Below are positions 45,743 through 55,189 of a stretch of DNA of 64,000 nucleotides, piece after piece (position 1 is the stretch's first letter; every line of letters begins with the position of its first letter). Source of the DNA: G963665085 sp963665085 (lineage in GTDB: Bacteria > Bacteroidota > Bacteroidia > Bacteroidales > JAAAOM01); contig CAXXXS010000002.1 in NCBI GenBank assembly GCA_963665085.2, forward strand, positions 248,001-312,000, in the 5' to 3' direction. The notes beneath the pieces were generated by a model that worked only from the letters and a program-made list of their open reading frames with translations, had not been told where the DNA came from and searched no databases. The position numbers were made by a program, and so were the translations under genes.

Positions 45743-47212
45743 TTAAAGTTTTATAAATTTTTCAGAAAATGTTTTACCTTCTACTGTTGTTACAAATACG
45801 ATGTAGTTACCTCTTGTTAGACTTGATAAATCAATAGAGGTTTCATAATTTATGGAGTTTATTAGTGTGCGTCCAGTGATATCAGTAATTGAAATTCCTG
45901 CAATCTCACCATTCATTTCAATATTTAATATATTGTTTGCCGGATTAGGATAAATGACAAAGGTATTTACCTCATTTTCGTCAATACCCGTTGCGTTTGT
46001 TGTTTCTTTATCAGCTAGTTTAAGAACCAATGTTGGACGTTCTTCTTCGTTTGTTGCTCCATCAAATGATTTGGCTATCTGTCTTCCATCGCCAGAAAAA
46101 ACAAAACTAACAGCATTACCTTGTTCCCAATTATTTTGCGATATTACTTCCTCTAAGATATCAGATAAATCAGTTGTATATTCGTATTTACCTTCTTGTG
46201 TCCAACTAAAAGGTTTCCATTCAATTGAAGTCTGAGTTAGCTCTCTTGATGTGATATCATTCTCCCACTCAACAAAAGGCCTTGAGTTTCCTTCTAGAAT
46301 ACCATTAATTATCATATTATTCGAATTGTCAGAGGTTTCATCAACTGTAAATCTGATAAACGCGCCACTAACTGATTTTCCTTCTGGAATAGTTATATTT
46401 CTAAAAATTAAACCTACAGCGTTGTTTCCTACACTTTTCAAATCATTAGAAACAAGTTCTAAATTTTCATTATAAATTGTAACAGATCCATCATTTAGTT
46501 CTTCTGCATCGTCACCTGAATCTTCAATAGAATACATTAAAATATTAGTATCTGTATCTATTTCTCCCGATTTTGTGTCATCCTGATAGTTTGCAGTAAG
46601 AGAAATATTACTTTCAGGCATAACCAAATAAGTGATATAACTATATGGATCATCAATAAATTCAGTATCTCCTGACCATTCTTTAAATGTTGCATCAGCT
46701 ATATCACCTACAATCCATACCGTATCCCCGGCTGGATAACTGCCAGAACCCGCTCCATCTTCAATAGTAAGGTCGTAGTTTAATATTGCCTCTGTGTATA
46801 ATATTATTTGCTTAACTTGAGATAATTTTGATTCACTATCATCTTGAATTTGTAGACTAAACACAAGCGTGTCTTGATCTAGATCCGAAGGAAGTTCAAA
46901 CTCAAGCTTAAAATTCTCTTGATTACCTAGAACCAGTTCTCCATCATAAGTACTAATTTCCTCATTAAACACCCAATAACATAGAATTGAATCTCCATCA
47001 GGATCAAAACTATCCGATGCATCAAAAGAAATATATTTTCCTCGCTCTACTTTATAGACTAAGGAAGTGTTTGATTCACTTTCGATACTGACTAAATTGC
47101 TATCTGAATATGGCTCACCTTGACTGTCATTTGTCCTTCCCCATACAGAATTTAAAGAAATTATTGGCATAAGAATACCAATGAAATAACCGATTAAATT
47201 ACTCCTTTTCAT
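45743..47212 (-). CDS. T9SS-secreted protein with PKD-like and DNRLRE/CBM-like domains
   Basis: A 489-aa paralogue of the protein encoded at 33050-34192. Signal peptide to about residue 25; an extra N-terminal PKD/Ig-like domain (KYISFDASDSFDPDGDSILCYW, FSLQIQDDSESKL); the same beta repeat (LTIEDGAGSGSYPAGDTVWI, FKEWSGD); the same carbohydrate-binding-like domain (AVGLIFRNITIPEGKSVSGA, NDITSRELTQ, GRQIAKSFDGATNEEERPTL); and a T9SS sorting domain (IYPNPANNILNIEM near residue 422). Likely exported and surface-bound. Two copies of a DNA element shared with its paralogue lie upstream. It is first in a two-gene unit with the beta-helix protein. Confidence 0.82.
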   Translation of the reverse strand: MKRSNLIGYFIGILMPIISLNSVWGRTNDSQGEPYSDSNLVSIESESNTSLVYKVERGKYISFDASDSFDPDGDSILCYWVFNEEISTYDGELVLGNQENFKLEFELPSDLDQDTLVFSLQIQDDSESKLSQVKQIILYTEAILNYDLTIEDGAGSGSYPAGDTVWIVGDIADATFKEWSGDTEFIDDPYSYITYLVMPESNISLTANYQDDTKSGEIDTDTNILMYSIEDSGDDAEELNDGSVTIYNENLELVSNDLKSVGNNAVGLIFRNITIPEGKSVSGAFIRFTVDETSDNSNNMIINGILEGNSRPFVEWENDITSRELTQTSIEWKPFSWTQEGKYEYTTDLSDILEEVISQNNWEQGNAVSFVFSGDGRQIAKSFDGATNEEERPTLVLKLADKETTNATGIDENEVNTFVIYPNPANNILNIEMNGEIAGISITDITGRTLINSINYETSIDLSSLTRGNYIVFVTTVEGKTFSEKFIKL

Positions 47213-47834
47213 AATATAAATATTTGAACAGTTAAATGTTAAGCCTAGTATGACTTACTTATGTCTCTTAAAAATTACTAACTATTGACGCTTTTTTGAT
47301 GAATATACGCTTTCCTTTGACGAAAGGTTTGTTTTTTTTAATAAAACTAACCGTCAAGTGTAATGGGGGCAATAATAAAAATTTTTATTCATTGATAATT
47401 AGACACATAAAACCATATACTTTTACTTCCTAACGCTTTCTTGTTGACAACAAAAAAAGTAATGTTTTTGATATTATTAATAACTATTTCTTATTAAGAA
47501 TACAATGAGATTTAGTTAATTTTTAGATTAAAATAATCGTAATTTCTGAAATTATGAAAGATTGACATACACATATAGAACAAAAAATAGATAAAAATAT
47601 TTTATAAAAAATAGGGAGGCTCGGCGCAGGAAATCGCCTTTAAAGTTATCTTCTTTTTTTTAAGTGTCTATCTTTATATCAATAAGACAATTAGTTTACA
47701 AAAAAAAGGCAAATGAAAATCCAGAAAACACATCTATTTATTTAGATAAAAAAAAGCTAAAGAATCTATAAGAATATTTATTATTCCAAATCCTGAAAGT
47801 ATCAACATCAATTATCGTTAATGTAAAAACAGGC
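47213..47834. other. Intergenic region with two copies of the shared upstream element
   Basis: No credible gene in 622 bp. Copy 2 of the element is at 47289-47326 (plus orientation: TTTGATGAATATACG then CTTTGACGAAAG), 80-115 bp before the T9SS gene start. A weaker copy at 47431-47450 reads TAACGCTTTCTTGTTGACAA. No TAnnTTTG box was found on the minus strand in a sensible position. The remainder, including a GC-rich patch GGCTCGGCGCAGG near 47628, is unexplained. Cluster B ends at 47835, and no strong terminator was seen after it. Confidence 0.5.
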
Positions 47835-48722
47835 CTAAGAATTTTTTACACCTTGAAGATAACCTATCGTCCAGTTTTTAAATCCTTTCCAGAATATAGG
47901 TAAACAGCTATGAAAGCTGACTAAATGTTTCACTCCAATTCTTGCTACTCTAAAATATATCCTTGAAAATTTAAATACCAATACCAAAGGTAAGCTAGAA
48001 ATTACAATCCACTTAATTTGGAAATATTTTTTTTGTGTCTTACGGTACTCATAGATATATTGTCCCAACAATTTTTGGTTGAGTAAATAATGTTCTAAAT
48101 TTTCCCTAAAAATATGATAAACTAAAATAGTAGGATCAAAAATTAAATCCGTTTTTTTACTTACTTTAAGGCCAAACAATGAATCTTCAGATGCTCTAAT
48201 CTCCGGGAACCCTCCTACCTCAATAAAAAGTTCTTTACTACAAAACAGATTACATGAAGGCGTCATTCCCTTACCCCGTTGTTTTCCCCATGGCAAAAAC
48301 TCACTGAACTCAAGGTAGTATTGAGCAAAAACTATTTTTTTCTTTTGTTGAAATTCAGGGACAAGATAGGCTCCTCCTCCGACCTTTACCCCTTTTGCAT
48401 ACAATCTTGAGATATTTTTCAACCAATGAATATCAGGGTATGCATCGGAATCAATAAACGCCAAGACTTCTCCATTTGCATGTTTTGCTCCGATATTTCG
48501 TTGTATTGCTGGAATAACCCTAACTCCTGAAGTTATACATTGAACCCCTTTACTTTCGAATTTCGCGATACTACTTTTTGTCAATTTATCATCAGAGCTA
48601 TCCACAACAATAACTTCTTTTAGAAGTTCGAGGTTTTCCATCTCAAATATTTTTGATAATGTTACCTCTATTGTTTGGTGGGAATTATAACTCGGGATAA
48701 TAATTGATATCAAATTGTTCAT
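47835..48722 (-). CDS. Family 2 glycosyltransferase
   Basis: GT-A enzyme of 295 aa. Motifs: ISIIIPSYNSHQTIEVTLSK, KEVIVVDSSDDKLT, VIPAIQRNIGAKHANGEV and LAFIDSDAYPDIHWL with the metal-binding DSD (about residues 91-93). The C-terminal region ends with hydrophobic and basic segments (IKWIVISSLPLVLVF) that suggest membrane attachment. It is the last gene of cluster B and starts 9 bp after the stop of the preceding GT2 gene. Donor and acceptor are unknown. Confidence 0.9.
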   Translation of the reverse strand: MNNLISIIIPSYNSHQTIEVTLSKIFEMENLELLKEVIVVDSSDDKLTKSSIAKFESKGVQCITSGVRVIPAIQRNIGAKHANGEVLAFIDSDAYPDIHWLKNISRLYAKGVKVGGGAYLVPEFQQKKKIVFAQYYLEFSEFLPWGKQRGKGMTPSCNLFCSKELFIEVGGFPEIRASEDSLFGLKVSKKTDLIFDPTILVYHIFRENLEHYLLNQKLLGQYIYEYRKTQKKYFQIKWIVISSLPLVLVFKFSRIYFRVARIGVKHLVSFHSCLPIFWKGFKNWTIGYLQGVKNS

Positions 48723-48731
48723 GATCGGTAT

Positions 48732-49640
48732 TTATAAATAAGCTCTTTTTTTATATGAGAAAAAACCTATTAATCCTCCTATCGAGTCTGCTACCAACAT
48801 CAATCCTTTTATACGGTTTCTTTTTGCAAAGAACAGTATTGGAATAAAAATTAACAGGCCTGTAATAAACTTCACAGATAATTTCAACAACCTTTGTAAA
48901 TTTTGCAGTATACCAGTTTTTAACAAAACGTTTTGGTAAGAAAAAATGGCACTTTCTCTAAAAACTCTATTCAAAATCCAGGTAATTTTACACCTCGAAA
49001 AAGGCACCAACTCATATGCCTTGGCCTCTTGAGACTTAATCAATTTTGCCCCCATTCTCACTAGTTGTCTGGTAAGGTATGTATCTTCACCACCCGTATG
49101 GGCAAATCTTGGGTCGAAAGGTATATCAATCGAATCCAGCCAGTGCTTCTCTATCAACAAACAATTAGTAGGGGCAAATTCAAGTATATCACCAGACTTG
49201 TCTGGAGTAGGTTTAAAATATGATTTGATATATGCAGGAACATTTTCATTTTCAAAAATCGGGGGATTAGAGCCATAAACAAGATTTGCCTGATATTTAT
49301 TTTTTGTTGCCAACAACTCATTCAGGCAGTTTTTATCCAAGACCTGATCGTCGTCAACAAAAAAACATAAATCAACATTTCCTGCTAATTGAACTGTTTT
49401 ATTTCTTGCATAAGAAATCCCCTGTTGCTGTTCAAAACCCCATTTCACTGTGTGAGGAATCTTTTCTGAATAGTCTTTTATAAGTTGCCCTGTTGTTGGA
49501 GGATTAGCATTATCAACAACAACTATTGTCAAATTAATCCCTTCATCAATTTCTTGCAAATGGATACTATCTAAAAGCTTTTTCAGACCTTCGTTTCTTT
49601 TATATGTACAAACACAAATAGCAAGATTAATCATCGCCAT
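48732..49640 (-). CDS. Family 2 glycosyltransferase
   Basis: GT-A enzyme of about 302 aa. The frame is open up to 49772, but the region before 49640 overlaps the upstream glycosyltransferase gene and precedes the conserved fold, so the ATG at 49640 (or 49634) is chosen; it lies 7 bp past the upstream stop. Motifs: NLAICVCTYKRNEGLKKLLD, LTIVVVDNANPP, QQGISYARNKTVQLAG and CFFVDDDQVLDKNCLNELL with the DDD metal site. A terminal hydrophobic segment (FITGLLIFIPILFF) may anchor it to the membrane. Donor unknown. Confidence 0.88.
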   Translation of the reverse strand: MAMINLAICVCTYKRNEGLKKLLDSIHLQEIDEGINLTIVVVDNANPPTTGQLIKDYSEKIPHTVKWGFEQQQGISYARNKTVQLAGNVDLCFFVDDDQVLDKNCLNELLATKNKYQANLVYGSNPPIFENENVPAYIKSYFKPTPDKSGDILEFAPTNCLLIEKHWLDSIDIPFDPRFAHTGGEDTYLTRQLVRMGAKLIKSQEAKAYELVPFSRCKITWILNRVFRESAIFSYQNVLLKTGILQNLQRLLKLSVKFITGLLIFIPILFFAKRNRIKGLMLVADSIGGLIGFFSYKKRAYL

Positions 49641-49647
49641 AAAACTT

Positions 49648-50562
49648 TTAACGACCAAACAATGAGCGGATTTTTCGTTTAAAAAAGCCGTATACAAAAA
49701 AGAAATACTTTTCCATAAATCCAAAAACCCAGAAAATTCCTTTGCTATGTAACCTGTGAAATTTAAACTCAACTTTTAGATTATAATCAGAACGAATTGA
49801 GGTTAATGAATTATAGGCAGCCTTTAATGTTTTCGGAAAATTATTTCCTGTGTTTTCAGTATTATTCCATATCTTAAGCTGGGGGACAACCTTTACTTTA
49901 TAACCTGCCTTTTTAGCCCGAAAAGTAAAGTCACTATCCCCATGATATTGTGGAAAGTTTTTCGCATCCCAAAAATTAAGTTCCTCGGCTATTACAGAAG
50001 GAACAAGGGTTCCCATGCCAAACAGCCAATCACACTCAATAACCTTATTGAATTCTTCCGAATCCTGTTTTTCATAACCATACGGGCATTTAATTCCTGT
50101 TTTTGGATTAAAAAAACAACCATAAGAGATGATTGTATCAGGTTTATCAGAAAACAATACTTTAGAACCAATAACTGTTGTTTTATCCTCCTGAGTAACA
50201 AGTTTAGTTAATTCAGTGAAATAATCAGGTGCAGAGATTATATCATTATTCCAAAGTAACAAATAATTAGCCTTACATTTTCTAATTGCATATTCTGCAC
50301 CTACATTTACACCCCCGCTCCACCACAAATTACCATCACCTTGCACGATGTGCACATCAGGGTGGTTATTGCTTATCCATTCTGAAGTTCCATCGGACGA
50401 TCCATCATCTGTAACAATAATTTCATATTTGCAGCCGCTCGTTATCTCCGAGATTTGATCTTTAATTGATAACAATGATTTTTTTGTAAATTCCAATTGG
50501 TTATAAACAGGAATTAAAATACCTACTATATCCATTGACTTTTCATTGACACATTTATCCAT
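49648..50562 (-). CDS. Family 2 glycosyltransferase (rhamnosyltransferase-like)
   Basis: About 304 aa. The frame runs to 50616 but overlaps the preceding gene; the ATG at 50562 sits just after that gene's stop and is preferred. Motifs: VGILIPVYNQLEFTKKSLLS, IIVTDDGSSDGTSEW, VQGDGNLWWSGGVNVG and YLLLWNNDIISAPDYF with an NND in place of the usual DxD, and the QYHGDSDFTFRAKKAGYKV block. The GNLWWSGG and WNND blocks are typical of GT2 proteins grouped with rhamnosyltransferases. Sugar specificity remains a guess. Confidence 0.86.
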   Translation of the reverse strand: MDKCVNEKSMDIVGILIPVYNQLEFTKKSLLSIKDQISEITSGCKYEIIVTDDGSSDGTSEWISNNHPDVHIVQGDGNLWWSGGVNVGAEYAIRKCKANYLLLWNNDIISAPDYFTELTKLVTQEDKTTVIGSKVLFSDKPDTIISYGCFFNPKTGIKCPYGYEKQDSEEFNKVIECDWLFGMGTLVPSVIAEELNFWDAKNFPQYHGDSDFTFRAKKAGYKVKVVPQLKIWNNTENTGNNFPKTLKAAYNSLTSIRSDYNLKVEFKFHRLHSKGIFWVFGFMEKYFFFVYGFFKRKIRSLFGR

Positions 50563-50566
50563 TCGT

Positions 50567-51511
50567 TTAAGCCCCTTGATTTTTTCTAAACAATTTATAA
50601 AATCCTGATGGACCAATGATATAAATTATAAATGCTTTAAGATATTGTTTTACTGAAAACGATCTCATCTCAAACAATATCTTTAATATTAAGAAAAAAT
50701 TTTCTCTATAGTTCTGAGGAGGATACGTTAAATTGATGCCTATTATATGTTTTAACATGGTTCGTTTTAATTTCATCAAAGCTTTATATTTTCCCTTTTC
50801 TTTGAATTCACTTTCCCATTTGCTTATCAACAATCCCAATCCTTTATATCTTTTCGGCACATTGGTAACATATTGTTCATCTCCTATCTGCTCATATTTT
50901 ATAATAAGAGGTGCTTCTACAAAGTCATATTCATATTCTTTTGAAATCCTTAGCCATAGATCAAAATCGACAAAAGTTAACAACGACTCATCAAACATCC
51001 CTACTTTAAGTATGGCTTCCTTTTTAACAAGAAACAGACTTGGTGTTGGAGGGCAAAAGCCATTAATAATATGTTCATAAATATCTCCTCTATAAAACTT
51101 ATAAGTATACAGTTCTTTTGTTTTGGTTACCATGTTATATTCATACACATTTCCGTAAACTGCACCTAGTTTTTCAGAGCCTTTTTCAAAAACTTCAATT
51201 TGCTCTTTCAATTTGTTTGGAAGCCATTCATCATCTGAATCAAGAAAAGCTATAAAATCGCCTTTTGACTGTTCTATTCCTCTATTTCGGGCAAAACATT
51301 GCCCTTTGTTCTCTTTTAATTTTACATACCTGATTTTAGGATTGTCATAGCCATTGATAACATCTTCTGTATTATCTGTAGATGCATCATCAACAACAAT
51401 TATTTCAAAATGCTGGTAAGTTTGGTCAAGGATACTCTTTATTGCTTTCTGGATCAACTCACTCCTATTATATGTAGGAATTATAATACTGACAAATTTT
51501 TCTTGAATCAT
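50567..51511 (-). CDS. Family 2 glycosyltransferase
   Basis: GT-A enzyme of 314 aa with a complete motif set: VSIIIPTYNRSELIQKAIKS, IIVVDDASTDNTEDV, KGQCFARNRGIEQSKGDF and AFLDSDDEWLPNKL with the metal-binding DSDD (about residues 91-94). PPTPSLFLVKKEAILKVGMFDESLLTFVD (read in parts) is the usual acceptor-side block. It lies in the middle of cluster B, 41 bp after the polymerase gene. Donor unknown. Confidence 0.93.
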   Translation of the reverse strand: MIQEKFVSIIIPTYNRSELIQKAIKSILDQTYQHFEIIVVDDASTDNTEDVINGYDNPKIRYVKLKENKGQCFARNRGIEQSKGDFIAFLDSDDEWLPNKLKEQIEVFEKGSEKLGAVYGNVYEYNMVTKTKELYTYKFYRGDIYEHIINGFCPPTPSLFLVKKEAILKVGMFDESLLTFVDFDLWLRISKEYEYDFVEAPLIIKYEQIGDEQYVTNVPKRYKGLGLLISKWESEFKEKGKYKALMKLKRTMLKHIIGINLTYPPQNYRENFFLILKILFEMRSFSVKQYLKAFIIYIIGPSGFYKLFRKNQGA

Positions 51512-51552
51512 AATTTCAAATTAAAAAAATTGCTAAACTTTTAATTTCATCG

Positions 51553-52767
51553 TTATGTATTTACGAACGATTTTGTTTCTGTTTTTTCCAATCTATTTAC
51601 TCCAATTCGATTTATATCTAATAGGTATAGCCCAATTAATAACTGTACATCAACTTGACCAAAAAAACCTATGCTTGAAAACATTGTAACCATCTGGGCA
51701 ATAACATAGTATTTCCAATACTTCTGCTTATCATAAACTTTTACTCTTAAAACCCTGAAATACAAAAACAGTCCAGATAGAGCAAAGAAAATTCCATATT
51801 TATAAATATCTCCGATCAAGCCAATATCGGCGAGAAAAAAACCATGTTTCAAAACCAATGTTTGCATAAATATTCCATACTTACTTTTTGCTAAAGGTGG
51901 ACCATTACCAAAAAGATAGTTTAAAAAAGATGGAGATCCCTTAGTTAAAAAATACTCAGCTGCCCTAACCCTAACATTGCTATCAAAATCTTTTGACTGT
52001 TCTGTTGTAACATTAAGCATTTCATAAATCACCCCCTGAAATACCTTAAAGAAAGAAAACAAAACAAGTGACAACAATAAAACTATAAGAACTTTATTCC
52101 TAACCTTTCTTTCCAATAAAAGATAAATAAAAGCTGAGAAAAAAATTGAAAAAATCAATTGCCGCGATGCCTGTAAAACAAACACACTAAATATCGCAAA
52201 ACATAAAACTAAATAGTAAGGTTTCCTTGTATTAAAGAACCTGTTTAGGAACATAAACAATGTCACCAATGAACAATTAAGTCCTGGTAAAAATAACCTC
52301 ACAGTCCCCCTATCTTTAAGATAGTAAATATCAAAGATTAATTTAGGGAATAAAATTAATTGCACATAGTAAAAAACAATAGAAATCAAACCAATAGTAA
52401 TTATATACTTTTCAAGGTCTTTCTCTTCAATTTTAAACTCGTGCAGAAAGAAATACACAAAATAATATAATATTACTTGGTTTGCCAGCAAAGAATCAAA
52501 ATATGACTGTCCATGAAATGCGTTTGAAGGAATAAAACTAATTATACTTGTAATTACCAGAAGGATAATAGGTGTTGCAAAATATTTATTCCCGCTACCT
52601 TCTGGTTTATAAATAATTTTAACTATTAAAAAAACCAAGGCAATTATTGGTCCAAGCATACCTGCCAGCTTTCTAAAAAAAAAGGGAATTGCTGCGATAC
52701 TCAAAAACTGCAGGTTACAAAACAGAATAAAAATTAAAACTACAAATTCATTTTTCTTCCTTAACAT
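51553..52767 (-). CDS. wzy: Wzy-type polysaccharide polymerase (cluster B)
   Basis: A 404-aa integral membrane protein with about ten to twelve hydrophobic helices, the form of O-antigen/capsule polymerases. A stretch of charged sequence near residues 245-300 (VTTEQSKDFDSNVRVRAAEY, YLFGNGPPLAKSKYGIF) is placed like the large periplasmic loop, and the GNGxP segment resembles a motif seen in the cluster A polymerase (GSGSPFPG). It is flanked by the flippase gene (10 bp) and a GT2 gene. Assignment is by topology and neighbours, as usual for this diverged group. Confidence 0.8.
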   Translation of the reverse strand: MLRKKNEFVVLIFILFCNLQFLSIAAIPFFFRKLAGMLGPIIALVFLIVKIIYKPEGSGNKYFATPIILLVITSIISFIPSNAFHGQSYFDSLLANQVILYYFVYFFLHEFKIEEKDLEKYIITIGLISIVFYYVQLILFPKLIFDIYYLKDRGTVRLFLPGLNCSLVTLFMFLNRFFNTRKPYYLVLCFAIFSVFVLQASRQLIFSIFFSAFIYLLLERKVRNKVLIVLLLSLVLFSFFKVFQGVIYEMLNVTTEQSKDFDSNVRVRAAEYFLTKGSPSFLNYLFGNGPPLAKSKYGIFMQTLVLKHGFFLADIGLIGDIYKYGIFFALSGLFLYFRVLRVKVYDKQKYWKYYVIAQMVTMFSSIGFFGQVDVQLLIGLYLLDINRIGVNRLEKTETKSFVNT

Positions 52768-52777
52768 AACTAATTTC

Positions 52778-54196
52778 TTATCCTCTAATCTTTTTTAACA
52801 GAAAATTAATCCCGGTTACCAGATTAGCTTTCTGTTCAATGATTGAATATCCGATATACACAATTACAATGATGTTAGTAAATAATTGTGGAAAAAACCA
52901 TAATGACAACAAAATTGCAAAAGTTAAAACAATCTTTGGTCCCCAAAACAATATTATCTTTTTTTGTTCAAATCCTAAAATCTTATTGTGCCCGAAAATT
53001 AAAAGGAATGGAAGTTGAATCACAACAAACATTAATGCGTAAAACCTTGCAATATGAATGGATGAAAAAAAAGCTCCAAAAACAATTGCTACGACTAAAA
53101 TTAAAGAAGAGGGAATACCAATGGAGATTAAAGCCTTTTCCTTTTTGTTCAACACATAAAGATCCATACTCGCTATTGAAGAAGTTTGCAATGGGATGAT
53201 CGCTCCAAAATAAGGCATAAAATCAGCAACCTTCAGCCAATTTTCGCCCCATAAAATCTTAACGAGAAATTCAGGAAAAACAACTAATGCTGTAGCAAAC
53301 AACAGTCCAAGGAAATGAATTATTCCAACTATCTCTAAAAAACCTTCTTTATAATCTTTTCCTTCTTCTATCTCTTTCTTGAGACTCGGGAATAAAACAT
53401 TCCCGAAAACACTGTTTATCAACCTTATTCCAAGAGAGAGGAAACGATACGCCCGACTATAAATCCCTAATTCAAATTCGCCATATACTTTTCCAATTAA
53501 AAAATTATCAACATTACGTGCCCAATAGTTAATAACATTAAACAACGAGTAACTTTTTAAGATGTTGGTAATGTATTTAAACGATAATTTGGTGTGTTTC
53601 CATCCATAAATCCATACCCCAAATTTTATCTTTCGTTCAAGGAAAAAATAAAAAAATATTGGTCTTAATATCCCAGGAACTATTAGTGACCAATAAGAAT
53701 ATCCCAAATATGCCATAAAAATCATGAGCACTAAATATATTAAGTGTGAAAATAGCTTAAACTTGCCTACTTCGTTAAATCTAAGTTTTTTCAACAAAAT
53801 TGCACTTGGTACAATTGTAAAAGAATTGGTTATGAATTGAATTGCAATCAGAATTGAAGCCAGAAATAAATCTTTATTCTCATAAAACAAAGAAATAGGG
53901 TATGCCAACAATGCCATAACCATAAATAGAGCAAAACTTATCCATACTGAAAAGCTGAAAATTAACCTAAAAAATTTAGCCCCATAATCGGTACGAATAA
54001 TTGCTTGAGAGAGACCTGCATTGGAAAAGATTTCAATAAAACCACTAAAGATAACAATTATAGCAACAAACCCATATTCTTCAGGTAACAACAACCTGGA
54101 CAAAATCATTGTTGAAATAAACTCTAATACAAGTGTGATATAGTCATAACTGCCAAAAACAGCTACGTTCTTCAAAAGAGTTTTCTTAAAGCTCAT
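52778..54196 (-). CDS. wzx: Wzx-type polysaccharide flippase (cluster B)
   Basis: A 472-aa multi-pass membrane protein of the lipopolysaccharide/teichuronic-acid exporter type (MATE/MurJ-like). Typical parts: SYDYITLVLEFISTMILSRL, LLPEEYGFVAIIVIFSGFIE and FSNAGLSQAIIRTD at the N-terminus, and a loop VYGEFELGIYSRAYRFLSLG. About 12-14 hydrophobic helices. It is only distantly similar to the cluster A flippase, consistent with a different repeat unit. It starts 7 bp after the preceding GT2 gene. Confidence 0.93.
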   Translation of the reverse strand: MSFKKTLLKNVAVFGSYDYITLVLEFISTMILSRLLLPEEYGFVAIIVIFSGFIEIFSNAGLSQAIIRTDYGAKFFRLIFSFSVWISFALFMVMALLAYPISLFYENKDLFLASILIAIQFITNSFTIVPSAILLKKLRFNEVGKFKLFSHLIYLVLMIFMAYLGYSYWSLIVPGILRPIFFYFFLERKIKFGVWIYGWKHTKLSFKYITNILKSYSLFNVINYWARNVDNFLIGKVYGEFELGIYSRAYRFLSLGIRLINSVFGNVLFPSLKKEIEEGKDYKEGFLEIVGIIHFLGLLFATALVVFPEFLVKILWGENWLKVADFMPYFGAIIPLQTSSIASMDLYVLNKKEKALISIGIPSSLILVVAIVFGAFFSSIHIARFYALMFVVIQLPFLLIFGHNKILGFEQKKIILFWGPKIVLTFAILLSLWFFPQLFTNIIVIVYIGYSIIEQKANLVTGINFLLKKIRG

Positions 54197-54203
54197 TATC
54201 TAT

Positions 54204-55178
54204 TTAATTTGATGAAAAGGTGTTTTTTAATTTCAAAAATATTTTACCCACGATACAAGAAAGTGGATTATGTATCAATATCGCAAGGAAATATTCTGAA
54301 AAGCCAAAACCTTTTCGCAAAAATTTCTTATGCCAATTATATGTTTTCTTATCAATAAATTTGGATTTTAAATATAGATATGCATATTTATACCTATTTT
54401 TTATATAGAGTTTATTTAAAATTTTATCATCTCCTTTGAATTTATAAAGAACTTTATCATTAAGCTGAAACAATGTACCAAAACGAAAAACCTGGGTTGA
54501 AGTTCCAGCCTCAGGATGTCTTCTCGTATAGCTCAAGACCTGAAACACAAATCCTGCATCAGACAGAGACAAAACATCATACATGAGTTCCGTATCAATG
54601 TGATAACTATCCTCATGAATTACATCCGGATAATAAGGCAATCTTTTTAAATGTTCAACTGAAAAAAGAAGTGTTGTGGCTGATCCCGAAATATCATGCC
54701 TCCTTGTTAATTGATCGTACAGCATTTTTTGCCCATCAATAACACCTCCATTCTTAATATCAAGCCCATCCATATCCACCCTAGTATCGTTAAGGCGGTA
54801 GGAAGAACATACGCCAATACTTTTATTGCTTTCCATTAGCAATACCATTTTTTCAACGTATTCTGGGAAAAGCCAATCATCAGCGCCAAGTATCTTAAAA
54901 TAACTATAATTTTTATCGCACTTAGAATGTGCAATTGACCAGTTTTTTGCTAATGGAACAAAATCTTCATTATTAAATAACTTGAAGCGTTTATCGATAT
55001 CAACAAATTTTTGAGCTATTTCAGCTGTTCTATCCTTGCTACAATTGTTGTTTATCACGCATTCCCAATTATCATAAGTCTGCTCAAGTATACTCTTGAG
55101 ACATTCATCAAGATATTTATCACCATTATATACAGGGACTGCGATACTTACTAGAGGCTGGGTATTATTTGACATCAT
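54204..55178 (-). CDS. Family 2 glycosyltransferase
   Basis: GT-A enzyme of about 324 aa. The ATG at 55178 is used; a TTG one codon earlier is possible. Motifs: VSIAVPVYNGDKYLDECLKS, WECVINNNCSKDRTAEIAQK (the usual DDGS is replaced by NNNCS), and YFKILGADDWLFPEYVEKM with the GADDW metal site, as in GT2 proteins that read 'LGADD'. Later blocks are DVIHEDSYHIDTELMYDVL and a helical C-terminus. It is the first glycosyltransferase of cluster B after the dehydrogenase. Donor unknown. Confidence 0.9.
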   Translation of the reverse strand: MMSNNTQPLVSIAVPVYNGDKYLDECLKSILEQTYDNWECVINNNCSKDRTAEIAQKFVDIDKRFKLFNNEDFVPLAKNWSIAHSKCDKNYSYFKILGADDWLFPEYVEKMVLLMESNKSIGVCSSYRLNDTRVDMDGLDIKNGGVIDGQKMLYDQLTRRHDISGSATTLLFSVEHLKRLPYYPDVIHEDSYHIDTELMYDVLSLSDAGFVFQVLSYTRRHPEAGTSTQVFRFGTLFQLNDKVLYKFKGDDKILNKLYIKNRYKYAYLYLKSKFIDKKTYNWHKKFLRKGFGFSEYFLAILIHNPLSCIVGKIFLKLKNTFSSN

Positions 55179-55189
55179 CAATCAATCTC

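Noticed and set aside
47615..47645. GC-rich patch GGCTCGGCGCAGG as a possible RNA gene
   Set aside because: No stable fold, promoter or terminator around it that I can support.
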